The notes under the pieces: generated by a model
The model's input: the letters and a program-made list of their open reading frames with translations, nothing else
Databases searched by the model: none
What the model was told of the DNA's origin: nothing
Made by a program: the position numbers and the translations under genes
DNA from: Theocolax elegans
Lineage: Eukaryota > Arthropoda > Insecta > Hymenoptera > Cerocephalidae
Assembly (NCBI GenBank): GCA_026168455.1
Contig: CM047425.1
Location: 87,299,580 to 87,363,579 of the forward strand
Direction of reading: 5' to 3'
Length of the DNA stretch: 64,000 nt
In this document: one piece after another, positions 24,561 through 38,957 of the stretch
Layout: the number at the start of each line of letters is the position of its first letter
Numbering within the stretch: position 1 is the first letter of the stretch

Positions 24561-27500
24561 TTATTCGACTCTCCTCACGTGAAACAGCTTTTTACGTATT
24601 TAATTCTCATTACTTACTCGAGGATTATTATACTTTTTTATCGTTTGATATTTTTATTTGTATATTGAATTCTTCCTCTTATTGGCATATTTTTCATTGT
24701 TTACGTAAATTACACAAGTTAGACATTATAGTTGACATCAAAAGTGTATGAATTAGTTTAGTGTTGATATTTCGATTTATTCTCGTATTTCCAATACGTT
24801 TCGTCTCTTTCTTACTTCCCCTACTTTGAATAAGGTAAAACTACATTTTATTCTATTACCTAGTCTACAGCTACATAAAAATGTCGTAACCTCCTAGTTC
24901 ACTTGTAGACAAGAGCTGAAATGTCAATTGGGAACCTATTCAATGATTTTAACATCTACAATAGTGTTTCTTAATTTAGTTCTTTAAGTGGATTTTATAG
25001 AATATTAAAAGCAATTATTAAATACATTACATGTAAAATAGTAAAAATTCTAAAGGAAATTCAAACTTGCGTATGCTCATGCTTGTATCTCTGAATTGCT
25101 TACTTTTCTATGCAGTGTGGTTCAATGCTGTATTGATATAATAATATATACTACATGTAATGTAATAATTTAAAGAACTTTCCTAAAATGTATTTATATA
25201 ATATATGTACATTTTTATAGGAAAGTTCTTCGTGTGTACAGATTCATTCTACTTATATACTATTATAATACATGTATGTATACGATATCTATAATAATAT
25301 TTTATTAGGGCGTACAAACTAATGGTCCGAGTATTGAAAATGTTAAATTGGTAGTACAAAGTAAACAAATAATACGGATAAAAATGGGAGATAGTACAGC
25401 CCAAAGGTGTACATAGTGCACTCGTGGAGTATATTGACATCAATAGTAAACATAATTATACCACGTATTTGCAAAGCTTTATGTACAGGGAGTGTGACTA
25501 GAACGTAGCATAGCATGACAATTTAAATTATACAATAAAGAAAATTGAATAAAGAACTCACTTTTTGATCGCTCACTCTTCTAACGTAACATATTTATTT
25601 TGATCACGATAAATAAAATATATTTCATTTTCTTAGATACCTAGTTAAATATTTCCATATTCACAAATCCATAGTTCCTCTCTCACCTTCATTTTTATTA
25701 TAGAAATTATCTATCTCCTAACAAAGTCCTTTATGAAGATTAACGTTAAATACCTCATTATTTAGTCGAATTCCAGAATATAAGGATTTGTGTCTTTTCT
25801 CATAAATTAATTTATTTATTTTCTTAATTAATGTTTCAAAGGGAATTTATATTGCGCACGATAATACGCTCATTTCTAAACCTTTGTGCTTAAAGCGCAT
25901 GACGAAGCTCATTTGGACAAGAGCTGAAACTTAAGTAGACCATTCTGTTTACATAAAATAATTTTCGTTATATATATATTGTATATAATTATGCAAAATA
26001 GACGAATATTTATTTAACTTTGATATTTCGATACAAATAATTGCATCTTTTCAGGATTTTTTTAAATAATATTTTTTTTCTTATATCTTTATCATAAAAG
26101 AATATTTCATCAATGTAATAAATTCTAATCGAAAATAATATTTTTATTTAATAACATATCGAATTTATTAGGCTACTTCGAAAAAATAACTATCCAAACC
26201 TAATATTTAGTAAATCGCTTTCTTATCGTTTTACCATTACTAAATCATCGCGTACTTATACTTTCAAAGTTAAAGGGTTATTCGCATAAATTCTACAATG
26301 AAAGCGAATAAAGCTGCAGGTCAACTATAGCTGCTATGATTTTAATTATTATTTATACTGTGTGTATTGATATATGCGATAGTAATTGATAGGTATAACT
26401 CTAATAATCTTGAAAAACTTTATTTAGATCATGAAATAACTTATAAATCCACTTTACATACATATATACATATTGACAGGTCAAATGGCAAATCATATAA
26501 GAAATATTTCACCGGAAAAAAACTTGAATTTAATATTATTTAAATATTAGTTTTTTTATTAATATAACAATGCGATTAAATTAAATTATGGTTTGTTCAT
26601 TAAACTTGGCGTTAACTTATTGCTATTCTAAAATTTCTTAATCTGTCTTCTTAATCACCGAGTTACTATTTACAGATATAAATTTAATTGTATTAATATT
26701 TATTAATAACATCAGAATAATGAGTTTGTTAATAAGAGATTTTTTAGGTGACAATATAACCTTTATAGAATAGAAAGACCTAATTCATTTCTTCAAGATT
26801 TTCGGTGATAAATCTTGATCCGGAAACAGTTATATCATGATTAGTTTCAATGAAAATAAATCATATTCGGTAAAGTTAAATTAAAAATTTACATTACATT
26901 CACCCATAAATTATTAATTACAAAAAGTATTATCGTAACCGTGAACGACAATGGCTATTTTCACTCTCGGGTTTATCGGAGATTAAATTAATGCTTTTTT
27001 ATTTACATTAATAATCTAGTTCAATCGAATAAAAAGCTCTATTTATTAAAATGATAAATATATTTTAATATAAATAAATATTTTAAAAAGTAATCTGAAG
27101 AACATTATCGTTTTAAGATAAACGGTAGAACAACTAACTAAAGGATTATGTAATAAGACTCTTAATCGGAGTGTACATGCCGCAGATGTAAAAATACAAG
27201 TTTTGAGTGAAGGACCACTTGAACCGCAATCTCCCCTTCACGTAGAACCCCAAACTAAAAGTTAAAACACAGTGAAGTGTATATACAGAGAGAAATCCAG
27301 CAGTACGTATATATACATAACCAAGACTCCGAGAAGGGTAAAACCTCCTACTATCTCCTGTTACCCGAACAACGGCACACGTCAGTGGCCGGCCGTTTGC
27401 GACACATTCAGCCGCACGCGAGTCCTCGCACGAATTGGCAACAGCTCTATAGCTCCTCACTATGCGTGTATGTATACATACTCTGTGTATAATACACATG

Positions 27501-29200
27501 TGTATATGCCATCCCTGAAACACGATAAAAAAAACTGACTATACAACAGTGGAACTGTATATTTTGCGGTTGTCCAGTCGTTCTCAAGCTAATCGACAAA
27601 AACAAGAGTCCACATACGTCATGTATATATGTATTGACAATTTTTTTTCTATCCCACACTAATGCAATTAATGTTCATTAATAGATAGATTACTTAGTTT
27701 TTGACTGCACCGAAAGAGGTTGTACTGTATAGGCGGGAGGTCGTGCCAAAGAAGCTTATTTATCATTGTTCGATAAACAAATATATAACACCTTTATTTC
27801 AATAAGAGTATTTAAGCTTCATTAAAACGTAACCATCCATTTGAAATTTCCTTATACACAAGGGAAGCACGAGTGATTATATACCATTGTGAATGTAATT
27901 AGTACGTGGAAGCTCCCCCTCGAGTTAGAGCAATCAAAATCGATCGTTGCGTTTTTAAAAGCACAACGCGTTTATCGTAAACTTTGGAATGTTAATTGTC
28001 GTTAATAAAGCGGCCCGCATGTTGCTGCGGCTGCGGCGAGCAGGGCCGCGAAGAGGCTTACCGCGAGTGAGTGAGAGGCCAAGTCAACGGTGCAAAAAAA
28101 ACCGAACCGACAGCGGGAATAAAAGCTTGAACTTGGTTTCCTCTTCTTATTGCTTTTGCTGGTTTACTGGATTATTGGTTTCGAGTAGCTTTGATTCCTT
28201 TTACCCCTTTTTCAACCATTCGTATTTCTAGTTCCTTTTTTACGATGTTCCTTTTTGCGGTCAGGTTACAACACGAATGTAATTTATTTTTTAACTTCGG
28301 ACGTTGTTTTCGGCTATTTACTTAGTAACACTAAAATTTGCAGAAGAGCATTTGTATCGATCTCTCTTTTTCAATCTTTTCATTTTTATTTAATCGGTAT
28401 TTTGTAATTTACGTCCTTATACGACTTATACATGTTTTTGTAAATGCAATAATGCTATTTATTGATTAGCTGTTAACTTTTTCATTCGTGAATTATATAG
28501 AATTACTGAGTGAAGAAAAGTTGTAATAAAAACTGTACTTTAAGCTCATAATAAAATCTAATTTTGAATAACTTATTAGTTTTAACACGTTTACACGACT
28601 TTTTTTCTAAAAACAAGTTTCATAATAATTTCTTAATGTATGATAAAAGAATGTTGTGATATGAATTCTTTTTGCAACATAAAAATTGTATACACATTTT
28701 TTTATAAGAAAACATATTTATTCATATATGTTTCTTTTTTTTAATTTTGCAAATTATGTTGTATGACTAACAAAAATCATGACATATTATTTTAACAATA
28801 CACATAGCTGCACGTAGTATAGCATAAAAAATCATTATCATCCAGCAAACTTTCTCCTTGCTGCTAGTTAAGCAACTTTGCGGGTTTCTCTGAGGATTTA
28901 TACGGTTAGCCAAAGAAAAATCAACAAATGACTTATTTTTCTTTAGCTCTGAAGCTACGATGATTTTGGGCAGAATCATCGAAACACCTTCCTGCCGAAA
29001 ATGCACTCCAGGCATCTGAATGATTCGGGCAATAGGAAACAATGCGGTAACCTCTTGCGTGTTCTCTCGATGATTTCCGGATGTCCCCTACCACGATGAT
29101 TCGAAAACATTGGATGACTCCACCAATGTCTATCAGTCGGAAAAGAAAGTTGACCAGGGAACTCGATTCTTTTCGGCAGTAGTACTATACATGTTCATAC
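24561..29200. other. AT-rich intergenic region with two small GC patches
   Basis: No supported gene. GC-richer patches occur at about 27,340-27,450 and 27,990-28,110. The minus-strand frame at 28767-29042 covers a GC-richer patch at 28,850-29,130 but shows no known domain. Nothing else is recognisable. Confidence 0.55.
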
Positions 29201-29206
29201 ACGACT

Positions 29207-29234
29207 ACGTGTGTGTGTGTCTATATAGTTATAT

Positions 29235-29278
<44 letters not shown>

Positions 29279-29480
29279 ATATATATATATAATATGGAAC
29301 GCGAGCTCCCACCTCCTCCTCCTCCTCCTTCTCCTCCTCGAGGTCTATGTGTGAGTGTGTGCTGTGGGTGTGTGGGTGTGTGTGTGTGTTGGTGTGCGAG
29401 TGAGTGTGAGTGCACACAAAGTAAGCGTTTCCCACACCGCAGGACGGAGAGAGAGTGAGAGAGAGTGAAAGAGAGAGTGG
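29207..29480. repeat. Composite microsatellite cluster
   Basis: Within about 270 bp there are (GT)n at 29,208-29,220, a long (TA)n at 29,237-29,292, (CTC)n at about 29,310-29,338, an interrupted (GT)n/(GTGA)n at 29,349-29,412, and (GA)n at about 29,449-29,478. It sits immediately upstream of a GC island with a TATA box. Confidence 0.85.
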
Positions 29481-29489
29481 GTTCTAGAG

Positions 29490-30030
29490 AACTCTACGTG
29501 GCTGATGGTACCCTGCCGCCAGCGTTGTCCGGTGCGTTGCCGAAATTCGCCGATGATTGATGGGCTATTTGGCCCGGGCCAAAATCCGGAACGAAAACGA
29601 GACGGAGAGCGTCTTGAAGTAGCTCGCTATCTCGCTTGCGCTCGTGGCGTCGAGAGACGCGCCGATCATTCGATGTGTCGAGCTTCGAGGGGAGACTCAC
29701 CTGACTCTCGCACCTATCGGCACGAGAGAAAGAGCGCGCGAGATGCTGCGAGAGTGCCGCAGCGGATTTCGTGACAGGAGCGTATATAAGTGAGGATGCG
29801 GCACCGAGACTCGCTCTGTACCACTTCGCCCGACCAGACCAAGAGAGAGGCTGACTTCCTCTCAGTGTGTGTGTGTGTGCGCGCGCCCGTGTCTCCCTGT
29901 CTATCTGTGTATACATAGTCGCGCGGGAGATTGTGTGCGATGAGATTGGACGCTGGTCTCCCTACCAGTCAGTCGGAGAGAGCGGCTGCTTTCTGCTTAC
30001 TTACCCTCGCACAGCCAAGGGGGTGCAGTT
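29490..30030 (+). promoter_or_regulatory. GC/CpG-rich island with TATATAAG core promoter
   Basis: CpG-rich sequence from about 29,500 contains TATATAAG at 29783-29790, followed about 25-30 bp later by a candidate start near 29,813. Downstream is a (GT)n/(GC)n stretch at 29,862-29,886. The plus-strand reading frames in the island lack any recognised domain, so this is most likely a promoter or leader exon of a non-coding or distantly spliced transcript. Confidence 0.45.
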
Positions 30031-30039
30031 TTTTACTTC

Positions 30040-33000
30040 ACTGCGTATATGTATCCTTTTAGTTTTATTTGTCGCGATTTGTTAATCATAAAATTGTCAA
30101 TAGGTTGATAGTAAAATTAATACAGACAAACAAAATTCAATTTTATCATACTTCACGTTTAGTGGTTGAATTAGTGACGAATACACCAGGCTTATGAAGC
30201 TTTGTCGAAGTAACATTTTCTTTAAATTAAATTATAAAGTGTTAAAACTAAAGTTTAATTTAATATTACAAACTAAACTTATATTTTAAGCTGCAGATGA
30301 GTTTCTAGTACAGCTATTTAGCTTAAACTGGAATTAGGTCTTTGTAACAATATCAATTTCGAACTTCAGTATTATTATAAAATAATTTGAAAGGAACTCG
30401 TAATTTACACGCAATAGATAATTTAATAATTTAAAATCTATATAACAATAAGAATCCAATTACATTTTTCATTAAAATGATTTACTATTTGCCATTCACT
30501 GTTTTTAGTATATATATACTAAATAATAAAATTACTAAATATTTAATATTAGGATTACATTTATCAAAAGTAATGCGCAACATCCTGTAAAAAAAATTTT
30601 AATTATATTGATAATAAAGATTATTATGAATGGCAAACATTATAACAATAATTGTAAGAAAGACATATTTATAGTAGTAACAGATTTATCAAGAAAAACA
30701 TATTTAAGGGTAGCTATGTCCACTAAAAAGTATCTCTTATCCCATCAAAACGTAACAGTCTACTATTAATATTTAATACATCATCGACATCCTTATTAAT
30801 TAAAGAATTGTTAAAAACTGTGTTATACTAGGTATACATCATCTTTAATTTTATCCTTAGAAACTGGTGGAACAAAATGAGGTACCCACACGAAACAACA
30901 ACAGTATATAGCAACAACTAAACCCTCACACGAACGGTCTGTCGAATCCGAGCTTCCAAGCACTTAGGTAATTACTCGAGTGTACAGGATATTTCTCTTT
31001 CCGAGACCAAATACGCGCGGTTCCCGACTTCAAAGGACCAACCCATTTGGAAATCTCGCAGAAAGTATATACGTAGAGCCATCTTATAGATCGAGCCACT
31101 GGCCAATCGTATCTTTGGACAATTTGCACCGTTAATGGCTGCAAAGTCATTATACTAATGAATCGTTTTATCTCTACAAATGCATGCTTATTGCATTTTT
31201 AGCTCCGCGATACGGAAGGTTTAGATATCTTTGAATGGCATCGTATTAAGGGAGACTTTTCTGAAATGTAAATTTTCGGAGTCGCTGGATAATTTCAAGG
31301 TTTAAGTAAGTATCAGCAGTTCCGTGATGAGGATCTCGTACAACTACAAATACCTAGATCGCATAAATAGGTCATTTGAGAGATAGTGCTATTTGAGATT
31401 AGGAAATTCATTCTAAAAAAAACTACTCAGACGGATAAATGAACAGCGTTAAATATTTTTGAATTAAAAATACTGGTTTTACATTACTTTTTCCTATATA
31501 GTCGCTATGACAAATTAATTTATATTAATATTTTTACAGTATCGTATTATTTACCCGCTTCCTTAAAATTAAATCGAAACAATTTACTTACAAATAAAAC
31601 ATTTATAATTAAGGTAATTATTTCCGTATATAAAGTATTAAAAAGAAAGATTTTTCTGCTTCGAATTAGCCTGTAATTCTAACATTTTTACTTAAAATAT
31701 TAAAATATAACTGTATACTAAAGACAATGATGTCTACTGATTATTCATTTTAAATTAAAAGACGACAGTGGCATACATTTACATTGACATATATATATCT
31801 AATAAGCAGTTAATAATATAAATATATAGTTAATAAAAATTAAGTTTAAACAAGTACCTTTCAAAACGTCTGAATTATTTGGTATACTGAGATAAGCATA
31901 CAAAATAACAGTTTCAAAATCACGTTCCTAAATTCCTGGTACAGAGAGATATGTTTCTACACTTCAATCTCAATAACGTTTTTTATCTGAAACGACAGTT
32001 CTTTAAAATTATATATTTTAAAACAAATAATTATTATACCAATCAAATTTATTTGGGATGGAAATGTATATAACAATAAATAATTTACTTTAAATGTAAT
32101 TAATTTAATGTTTGTTAAACGCATTATGAAATAAATTAAATAATAGCTGTAGATTATTTAAAAAATAATTGTAAAAATACTTGAAAAAATATAATTTTTC
32201 TATTTATAATGATATTATAACAAATACAAATTTAGTAATTGTATTCATTATTATTATAATACTAACTGATTATATATACAACAATGTTTCTGCAGTAACG
32301 AATTTTAGAGATGATAGGTACTAGTAACTCGATTTTATACGTAAACCAACACCATTAAAATTATATAGAGTTAACTATGCAGTCTCGAACATAATAAACA
32401 GAAACTCTATACGCGTAAGCGACGTATTTAAATAATGTTTAATATATATATTATATATACATATTTAAATTTACGTAATGCAGTTTCATATATAAATGAT
32501 AACGAAATATATTTTACAAAAACACAAATTTTAATCAACAATATATACTTACAAAAATTCAATCTCATGTCTGTTATTTTAATGTACAAGAATATATACA
32601 TATAAATTATTATTGATGTATTTTAAAATATTTTTACATAAAATCATCGGTACAAATAAATGCATTACGTTTTCATTTTTTCGAATGTTCTTTTTAATTA
32701 ATTTAATAAACCCCAATCACCAATTAAAATCTTCACTTTTATTAAAAGAGATTACATTTTATAAATAGTTTCGTAGGTTTACATTAAAATAAAATTGGTT
32801 AAGAAAAAATGTACCTCTATACTTAAATATGCAATGGTGCATACACGTATTATTATATTTAGATAATTAATTAAAACTAGACCACAGCTTAAATGCAGAG
32901 AAATGCGATAAATTATGTCCTTACGATTAATGGAAAATAAATAAAAAAATGTAAATACTGACGATGGAGGAAGCGGCTGGAAGGAGGTAGTCGAAATAAA

Positions 33001-36000
33001 TACTCAACGATAAGATGGTATCTTCGAGTGTGAGAGATAAAGCTTTCGCACTTAGCGTACTTAACCAGTACAGAGAGGTTCATGACTCGTGACGTAACGC
33101 ACGTAATTGTCGGCAGTACGTGCACCCGGAACATATACGGGTTAGGAGCTGCGAGAGAAGGAGCTGGCCCTTCCCGCCTGCCACCGGGTGTATGTGTAAG
33201 TATATACTTCTTTTTACTTGCTCAGGTGAGATCTGCCTCGGCTCGCGGTTCAAGGTCGACGTGAATCACGGGAGAGAAAGAGATAACTTTTACATATATA
33301 TAACTGTAGTATACTCGCTCCATTTTTTGGACTTACATGGCTCGAGTTCGTTTTCTCTTCTATCTTATCTAGGACTATATTTTAATCTATGCTGGTTTAA
33401 CTTTACATCTTTTCTAAATTTTGACTCTAAATCGCCCGTGCACCTATTTATTACAAAGTATTGTATGAATTTTAATCGGTATTAGTAAGCTATATTGCGT
33501 CAATCGATCTATTTTCTCAAATATTGCACAAAACCCTCTTTTTACATCTTTTCGTTTGAGAAATGTTAAAAGATGTTCGTAAAGTATATATTTTATGAGC
33601 GATTTTCGATCCTCAATGTCGCATTTTATATATACACGGAAAGAAAATACTTTTTTTGCATAGATTTCGTTAAGGGTTCAGGGTGTAATTAATTAATTAT
33701 AGCTTTCAAGCTTAAAATCATACACATTAGGCTAGATTATAAAACCACTGTAAATATTAAAATACGCACATATATCTCTTTTTTACAAATTTCTTGTAAA
33801 GTTTTCATTAATCAATAATTATAATACTATAGTAAAAGCATAGGATGCAAAAATATTTTCAGGCTTTTAAAAAGCTTCATTCAACGTAGGTGACCATATA
33901 TATAGAGCAAATCAATGTACATATCAAGCAGACAACAAATACAAAATTCTGAACATTTTAAATTTAGGTAAGTTTTTCGACATCTATATACTATATTGTT
34001 CAACGCATATAACCATGATTCAGCATTACGTAATTTGAACAACTGTGATGCAAAAAACTAGCATTAAAATCATTTCTCAACAATACCCTTACGTTAAAAA
34101 TTGAGTTTACATACTAAATATTCTTCGGCGTCCAACGAGGTTGTGTACTTTATAATATGCATATTTGATAATAAAATGTGCAAAACGTTATCATATTAAA
34201 TTTAAATAAAATATTGGTTTAAAACAATAATTTTGTTAGTATATTTTAGAATACATTTTCAATTAAATTAATTGGAATGTAAATAACTGAATGATATTGC
34301 AATCCATTATAATAGTAACAGAAAATGTATAATAATATGTATAGTATTAACTATATGTTTACTTATTTAATAATGTGCATATTTAAAATATTTTTTACTT
34401 TATAAACATATAACTTTGGAATGTTATATTATTTTATTTTTAGATTTATCTACTTATTACAACAAAAGTTAATTAAAATTAAGGTCGAATAAAATAATCA
34501 CCATATAAACAAAAATATCTTACCCTCTTGAATTTATATAATTAGTTTTTTAAATATAAACAAGAAAATATCATTTGAATGTATTAAATACGTATTATAT
34601 AAACAATAATCGGAAATACGTCATACGTAATAATAGAATTTTATACAAAAATTTATATATATATTTATGTACATATAATTAATTAAAGAAAATAAAAATG
34701 TTTGTGCTGTAGTGTCTAGGTATATCCTTGAAATACCTCTTAGAGCGCATGTTGCGCGGTAAAGCATCTGGTACGCGCGAGAGCGTCGGTCGCTCACTCG
34801 AACGCATACCTACTACCAGTTTCTATTCGCCTAATGAAATCGTGACGATCCGCAGATGACTCGCGCAGTCCGGAATGCGCGGACACGTACGTGCGAACGT
34901 AGCGCGCGCACAGCTGGACCAAACCGCAGTTTTTTTTATTTTCTCGCCGCACCATGTTTGATGATCCGAGGGTATATAGTCGAATTATTTAGTTTCAAAT
35001 GGAAGAACATTGAGAAGTTTGTGAGGCTTATATAAAAATTTTGAATGCGAAATGAAAAGAAAAACATATTTATCACGAATAATGCACCAATATATGATTA
35101 TGCACAAGTACGACTATTAATATTGTTTTATTTATTGACGTCGTAAATAATTAATATTTTAAAATGTTGATTAGCAATTGTAAATATCAAATAAATAAAG
35201 GCATAATAAAGAGTCATATAAAAGTTGATATTTGTAATGATACCACTGATAATTTTATCCTCTTATGTTCTTCATAGTTCAAATATTCATAGTTTACCTA
35301 TCATACACATTTCCTGAGCAGCAACCATTAATTATTTTTCAATATAAATATTGATAATATGAATAATTTTCGATATATGAAAACATTTGGACAATCTAAC
35401 AAAGTAATAGATCGAGTACAAAATCCGTATACTTATTTGGAAATATTATATTTTTTTTATCAGAAAAAACTCTACCCCTGTATAGTTAACACGAATTTTT
35501 CACTCTATAATATAATTAACACGAAAAATCATATATTACTATATAATATCATACATCATACAGTATATTTATCATGAAACATTAATAAAAAGCAGTTACC
35601 GAATTTAACGAAATATTTATTTAAATAATTGTAAATAAATACTTGTTTGAACCTATAGGAAGTAAGATAAAAACATTTTAATTGAAATGTAGATACCATA
35701 TTCAAAATTATAAAATATATATTTGTTTCTAACAAACATTTGTTTACGATTATTTAAATAAATGTTTCATCGAATTCGCTAAATATTTTTTCAGTGTATA
35801 CCATGGGTGGTAAAAAAGTAAAGCTGCATGCAGGACGAAATTCTTAGTAATATATCATGGTTACATGGTCTAAAAATTTTTCCGCTGCGATGGTTAATGT
35901 AAGCTTACACGTAAATCAAACTTGAAATATCTTTATATAAAATAAAATAAATTTATTTTAAAATGGTTTCCGCTGGTTATGGTTTAAACACTTATAACAG

Positions 36001-36700
36001 ATTTTAACTCTATTATAGAAGCATTGAATTTGCTGATTTTCATGATTTTTTTCATGCTTATTATTGTACATTTTTACAAATTGTTAAGGAGCGATTTTGT
36101 TTTTTTATAATACTAATAAATATGCTTGTAAATGTATTTATTAGTCATGGAATTCGTATAATTTTTATTCAAATAAAGATATATAATTTAAATATTATCT
36201 GGCATAATAAAATGTATTGTTGCGCATAGATCATTATTGTTTGCATCGAAAAGATATATGGAAAATTTAATCAATATCTACTAGAATAATGAGACATACT
36301 ATTATATAGTAGTTATTTGAAGGAATTAAAGTTTTCTATACTTATACTATTTTCACCATACGATTTAAGATTTGTCTATGTCACAATTGCAAATAGATAA
36401 GTAGTTGAAAGATACAGTTATCTAGGGCAATAGTTCGTTTTGTGTAACAACTAATAAATAAATAATGGTCTATCATTGAATCAAGTCTTACTATCTTTTT
36501 TAGGATTTATGTGAATGTACATAAAGTAATAAAATAGTAAGCGTTTTTTAATACTTGACTGAATTTTGGTGTTTTGTTAAACACATATAAGCACCTTTTT
36601 ATAGCCCATAGAATATTGTAAAATAATAGTGAATTTTTATACTGTATAATTAGATATTATATAATTAATTAATAATATATTAATTATATTCAAATGTAAT
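30040..36700. other. AT-rich gene desert
   Basis: No supported gene. Two GC-richer islands interrupt it, at about 33,060-33,290 and 34,740-34,940; the latter is annotated separately. The former carries donor-like sites on the plus strand (GTAAGTAT near 33,199 and CAG followed by GTGAGA near 33,225). The rest is AT-rich without recognisable structure. Confidence 0.55.
34735..34980 (-). promoter_or_regulatory. GC/CpG-rich island with minus-strand TATA box
   Basis: About 200 bp of CpG-rich sequence (34,740-34,935) is bordered on its right by TATATAC read on the minus strand (plus 34,971-34,977). This places a candidate minus-strand start near 34,945 with the GC-rich block as leader. No coding exon is attached. 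Confidence 0.35.
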
Positions 36701-36905
36701 TATTTAATAAGTATATGGATATATATTGATATATTTAAATAAACTTAACTTGATTAAAATGTATCTATGTAGATATATGAAGGGATAGTAAAATGTACTT
36801 TTCAGTAAAATGAGAGGGATTTTCTCTCTCATCTTTTTGAATGCTCCCTTTCCAATTTCCATCCTTTAACAAAGTGGGAGAAACACGAATGTGGTGGAGC
36901 CAGAA

Positions 36906-37883
36906 GTAAGTAGTAGGGGAAAAAAGTAGTATGGCAGCACACATCACTCTAAGTCAGCTAAGTGTATAGCTGCTAGTGGGTAATGGCAACATAACCTTTA
37001 TAATTCAAGGTTTTAACATTTACAAAAATAAACAGTTTATATTAAACAAATTTTTATCAGAGATACTAAATGTATATTATAATCGGAAAATCATTCTGTT
37101 TGTAAGTAAATATGTACCAAATTCTGTCAGTCTTGTAACTAAAAAATTGTTTTTGGTTGCATCAAACACTCACCACTTCTTTCATTGATACTATGCTTAT
37201 AATATCCATAATACTAAATTCACTAAATTAAAGTAAAGTAATTACTAATAAATATATTATTGTTAAAAAAAGTTAGTAAATCAATAATGTTATGGTAAAC
37301 GAATAATTAAAGTCAATAAAAAATTCGGTACAGAAAGTAACGTAAATTCTTAACAGATATTGGAGACTATATATGACTAACATTATTATAAATTTTTGAT
37401 TATCAAAACTAGTTTTTTGTTTTACATTGTTGCAATCTTTAAGAATGTTGCTACTAATTACTAACCGTATTGATTGTAATTGCTGAAAGTATTTGCTTTT
37501 TTAATACAATAATCGAAGGAAATCTTTGTTGCAGGTCAAAAAATATTTATTATTATATTAAATAAGAAATTTATTAATGTTTTGCTCTTGACTGATTAAA
37601 TTGTACTGAATATAATATACTCTTAAAATTAAAATTGTACTTACAGATATTTTTATTTTAAACCATTGTTGATATTACTTTATAACATTTATATTAATAA
37701 TAAAATTCTGGAAATACTATAAGTGTAAAATAAAATAAAATGAATTAATGCTTACGCATAATTATAAACATTTCAATCTTTGAACAGTTGATTGTTAGTA
37801 TCTAGTGTACTAATATATCATATGCAATCATTTTAAAATTGATTTTGTTTCGAAAAATTAATTAATTTATTAAAAACTTTTAG
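36906..37883 (+). other. Candidate 5'-UTR intron of the TSR2 gene
   Basis: A good donor (AA followed by GTAAGTAG) at 36906 and an acceptor (ACTTTTAG) ending at 37883 would splice a leader exon in the GC-richer patch at about 36,830-36,905 to the exon that carries the TSR2 start codon. This is inferred from splice signals only. Confidence 0.35.
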
Positions 37884-37923
37884 GTAGTTAATTTATTTAA
37901 GAAGACTTAATACATACTGCAAG

Positions 37924-38406
37924 ATGTCAGCAGATATAACTTCTCTGAACATTATAGAAAGAATATTTAGTAACTGGACTGCATTGAAGATGGCTGTTGA
38001 GCATGGTATGGGTACCGAAGAACAGGCAAGAAATTTTTGTGACTATGTAACAGAACTTTTATCTATGAACGAACAGTTACACTACAGTGATATTGCAGCT
38101 GAGTTAGAAGAATACATGGATTCTGTTTTTAATACAAAACTAGAAGATAACAGTGAGACACAAGTAGCAGAAGAGATTCATAGGTTTCATCGTTTAATGA
38201 CCTCAAACGATGCAGCTACGTTAGAAATAGAAATTCAGAAACTACCTAGTGTGCAACCGTGGATTACTATAGTTAGAGGACCTAAAATGTCGAATTACAC
38301 AGTACAAAATAATGATAATGATGATAATGACAAGAAAGATAATGAATCAAATACAATGGAAGTAGACAGTGAAGGGTGGTCAGTGATAAAAAGGAAAAAG
38401 AAATAA
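37924..38406 (+). CDS. TSR2: Pre-rRNA-processing protein TSR2 homologue
   Basis: A 160-residue intronless CDS. TSR2 is the escort chaperone that carries ribosomal protein eS26 to pre-ribosomes and supports 20S pre-rRNA processing in yeast. The N-terminal half matches the family: NWTALKMAVEHGMG at residues 19-32 corresponds to the W-x-A-L-x-x-A-V-x-x-G core, followed by a helical region with YVTELL. A low-complexity acidic Asn/Asp linker leads to the C-terminal signature EGWSVIKRKKK, equivalent to the DDGWTIVRRKK end of the human protein. The usual WGG/FGG turn is GMG here. It is slightly shorter than human TSR2 (about 190). The start is the first ATG, in context AAGATG. It lies on the opposite strand to timeout, 3' end facing 3' end. 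Confidence 0.9.
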   Translation: MSADITSLNIIERIFSNWTALKMAVEHGMGTEEQARNFCDYVTELLSMNEQLHYSDIAAELEEYMDSVFNTKLEDNSETQVAEEIHRFHRLMTSNDAATLEIEIQKLPSVQPWITIVRGPKMSNYTVQNNDNDDNDKKDNESNTMEVDSEGWSVIKRKKK

Positions 38407-38872
38407 GTGTATTATAATTAGAGATTTTTTCAATTTATTTGTTTCGCTGTTATCCAAATCATTTTTATAATTTTTGCTACTGTTTAGTTTCAAGGAAAGC
38501 CAGAAATTTTTATACAAGTTGTTTATGAGTTAATTGTGAAATCTCTTACATTTTTATAAAATAATGTTTCTATTTTACTCAGAAGTTGTGGAATATTAAT
38601 TCCAAGTGTGTATACAATTTAAAAACAATTTATTGCTTTACCAATGTACAGATATAAACAATGAGTATATTAGAATAATATGAATTATATGTATGTATGT
38701 ACATATAAAAAAATTTGTATAGTTTTACAAATATTTATTCACTTGTTATACAATATTTAAAAATTAAATGAAATAATAGCTACTTTTCTATCGATAAGTA
38801 TAACAAAAATAAATCAATCTCCGAAAACCAAATATTTATTATTTAAGCAATCCTTAACCTAATTAAATAAAA
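38407..38872 (+). terminator. Probable 3' UTR and poly(A) region of TSR2
   Basis: AT-rich sequence after the TAA with AATAAA-type hexamers near 38,807 and 38,867. The exact end is not determinable. Confidence 0.35.
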
Positions 38873-38926
38873 TGTATTAAAACATCCCAATCGCAGCACC
38901 AGGAAATATGTATACATCGAATGTAG

Positions 38927-38934
<8 letters not shown>

Positions 38935-38957
<23 letters not shown>

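Noticed and set aside
28767..29042. 91-codon minus-strand open frame
   Set aside because: No recognisable motif or conserved neighbour. The sequence is mixed low-complexity and could arise by chance in a window of this size.
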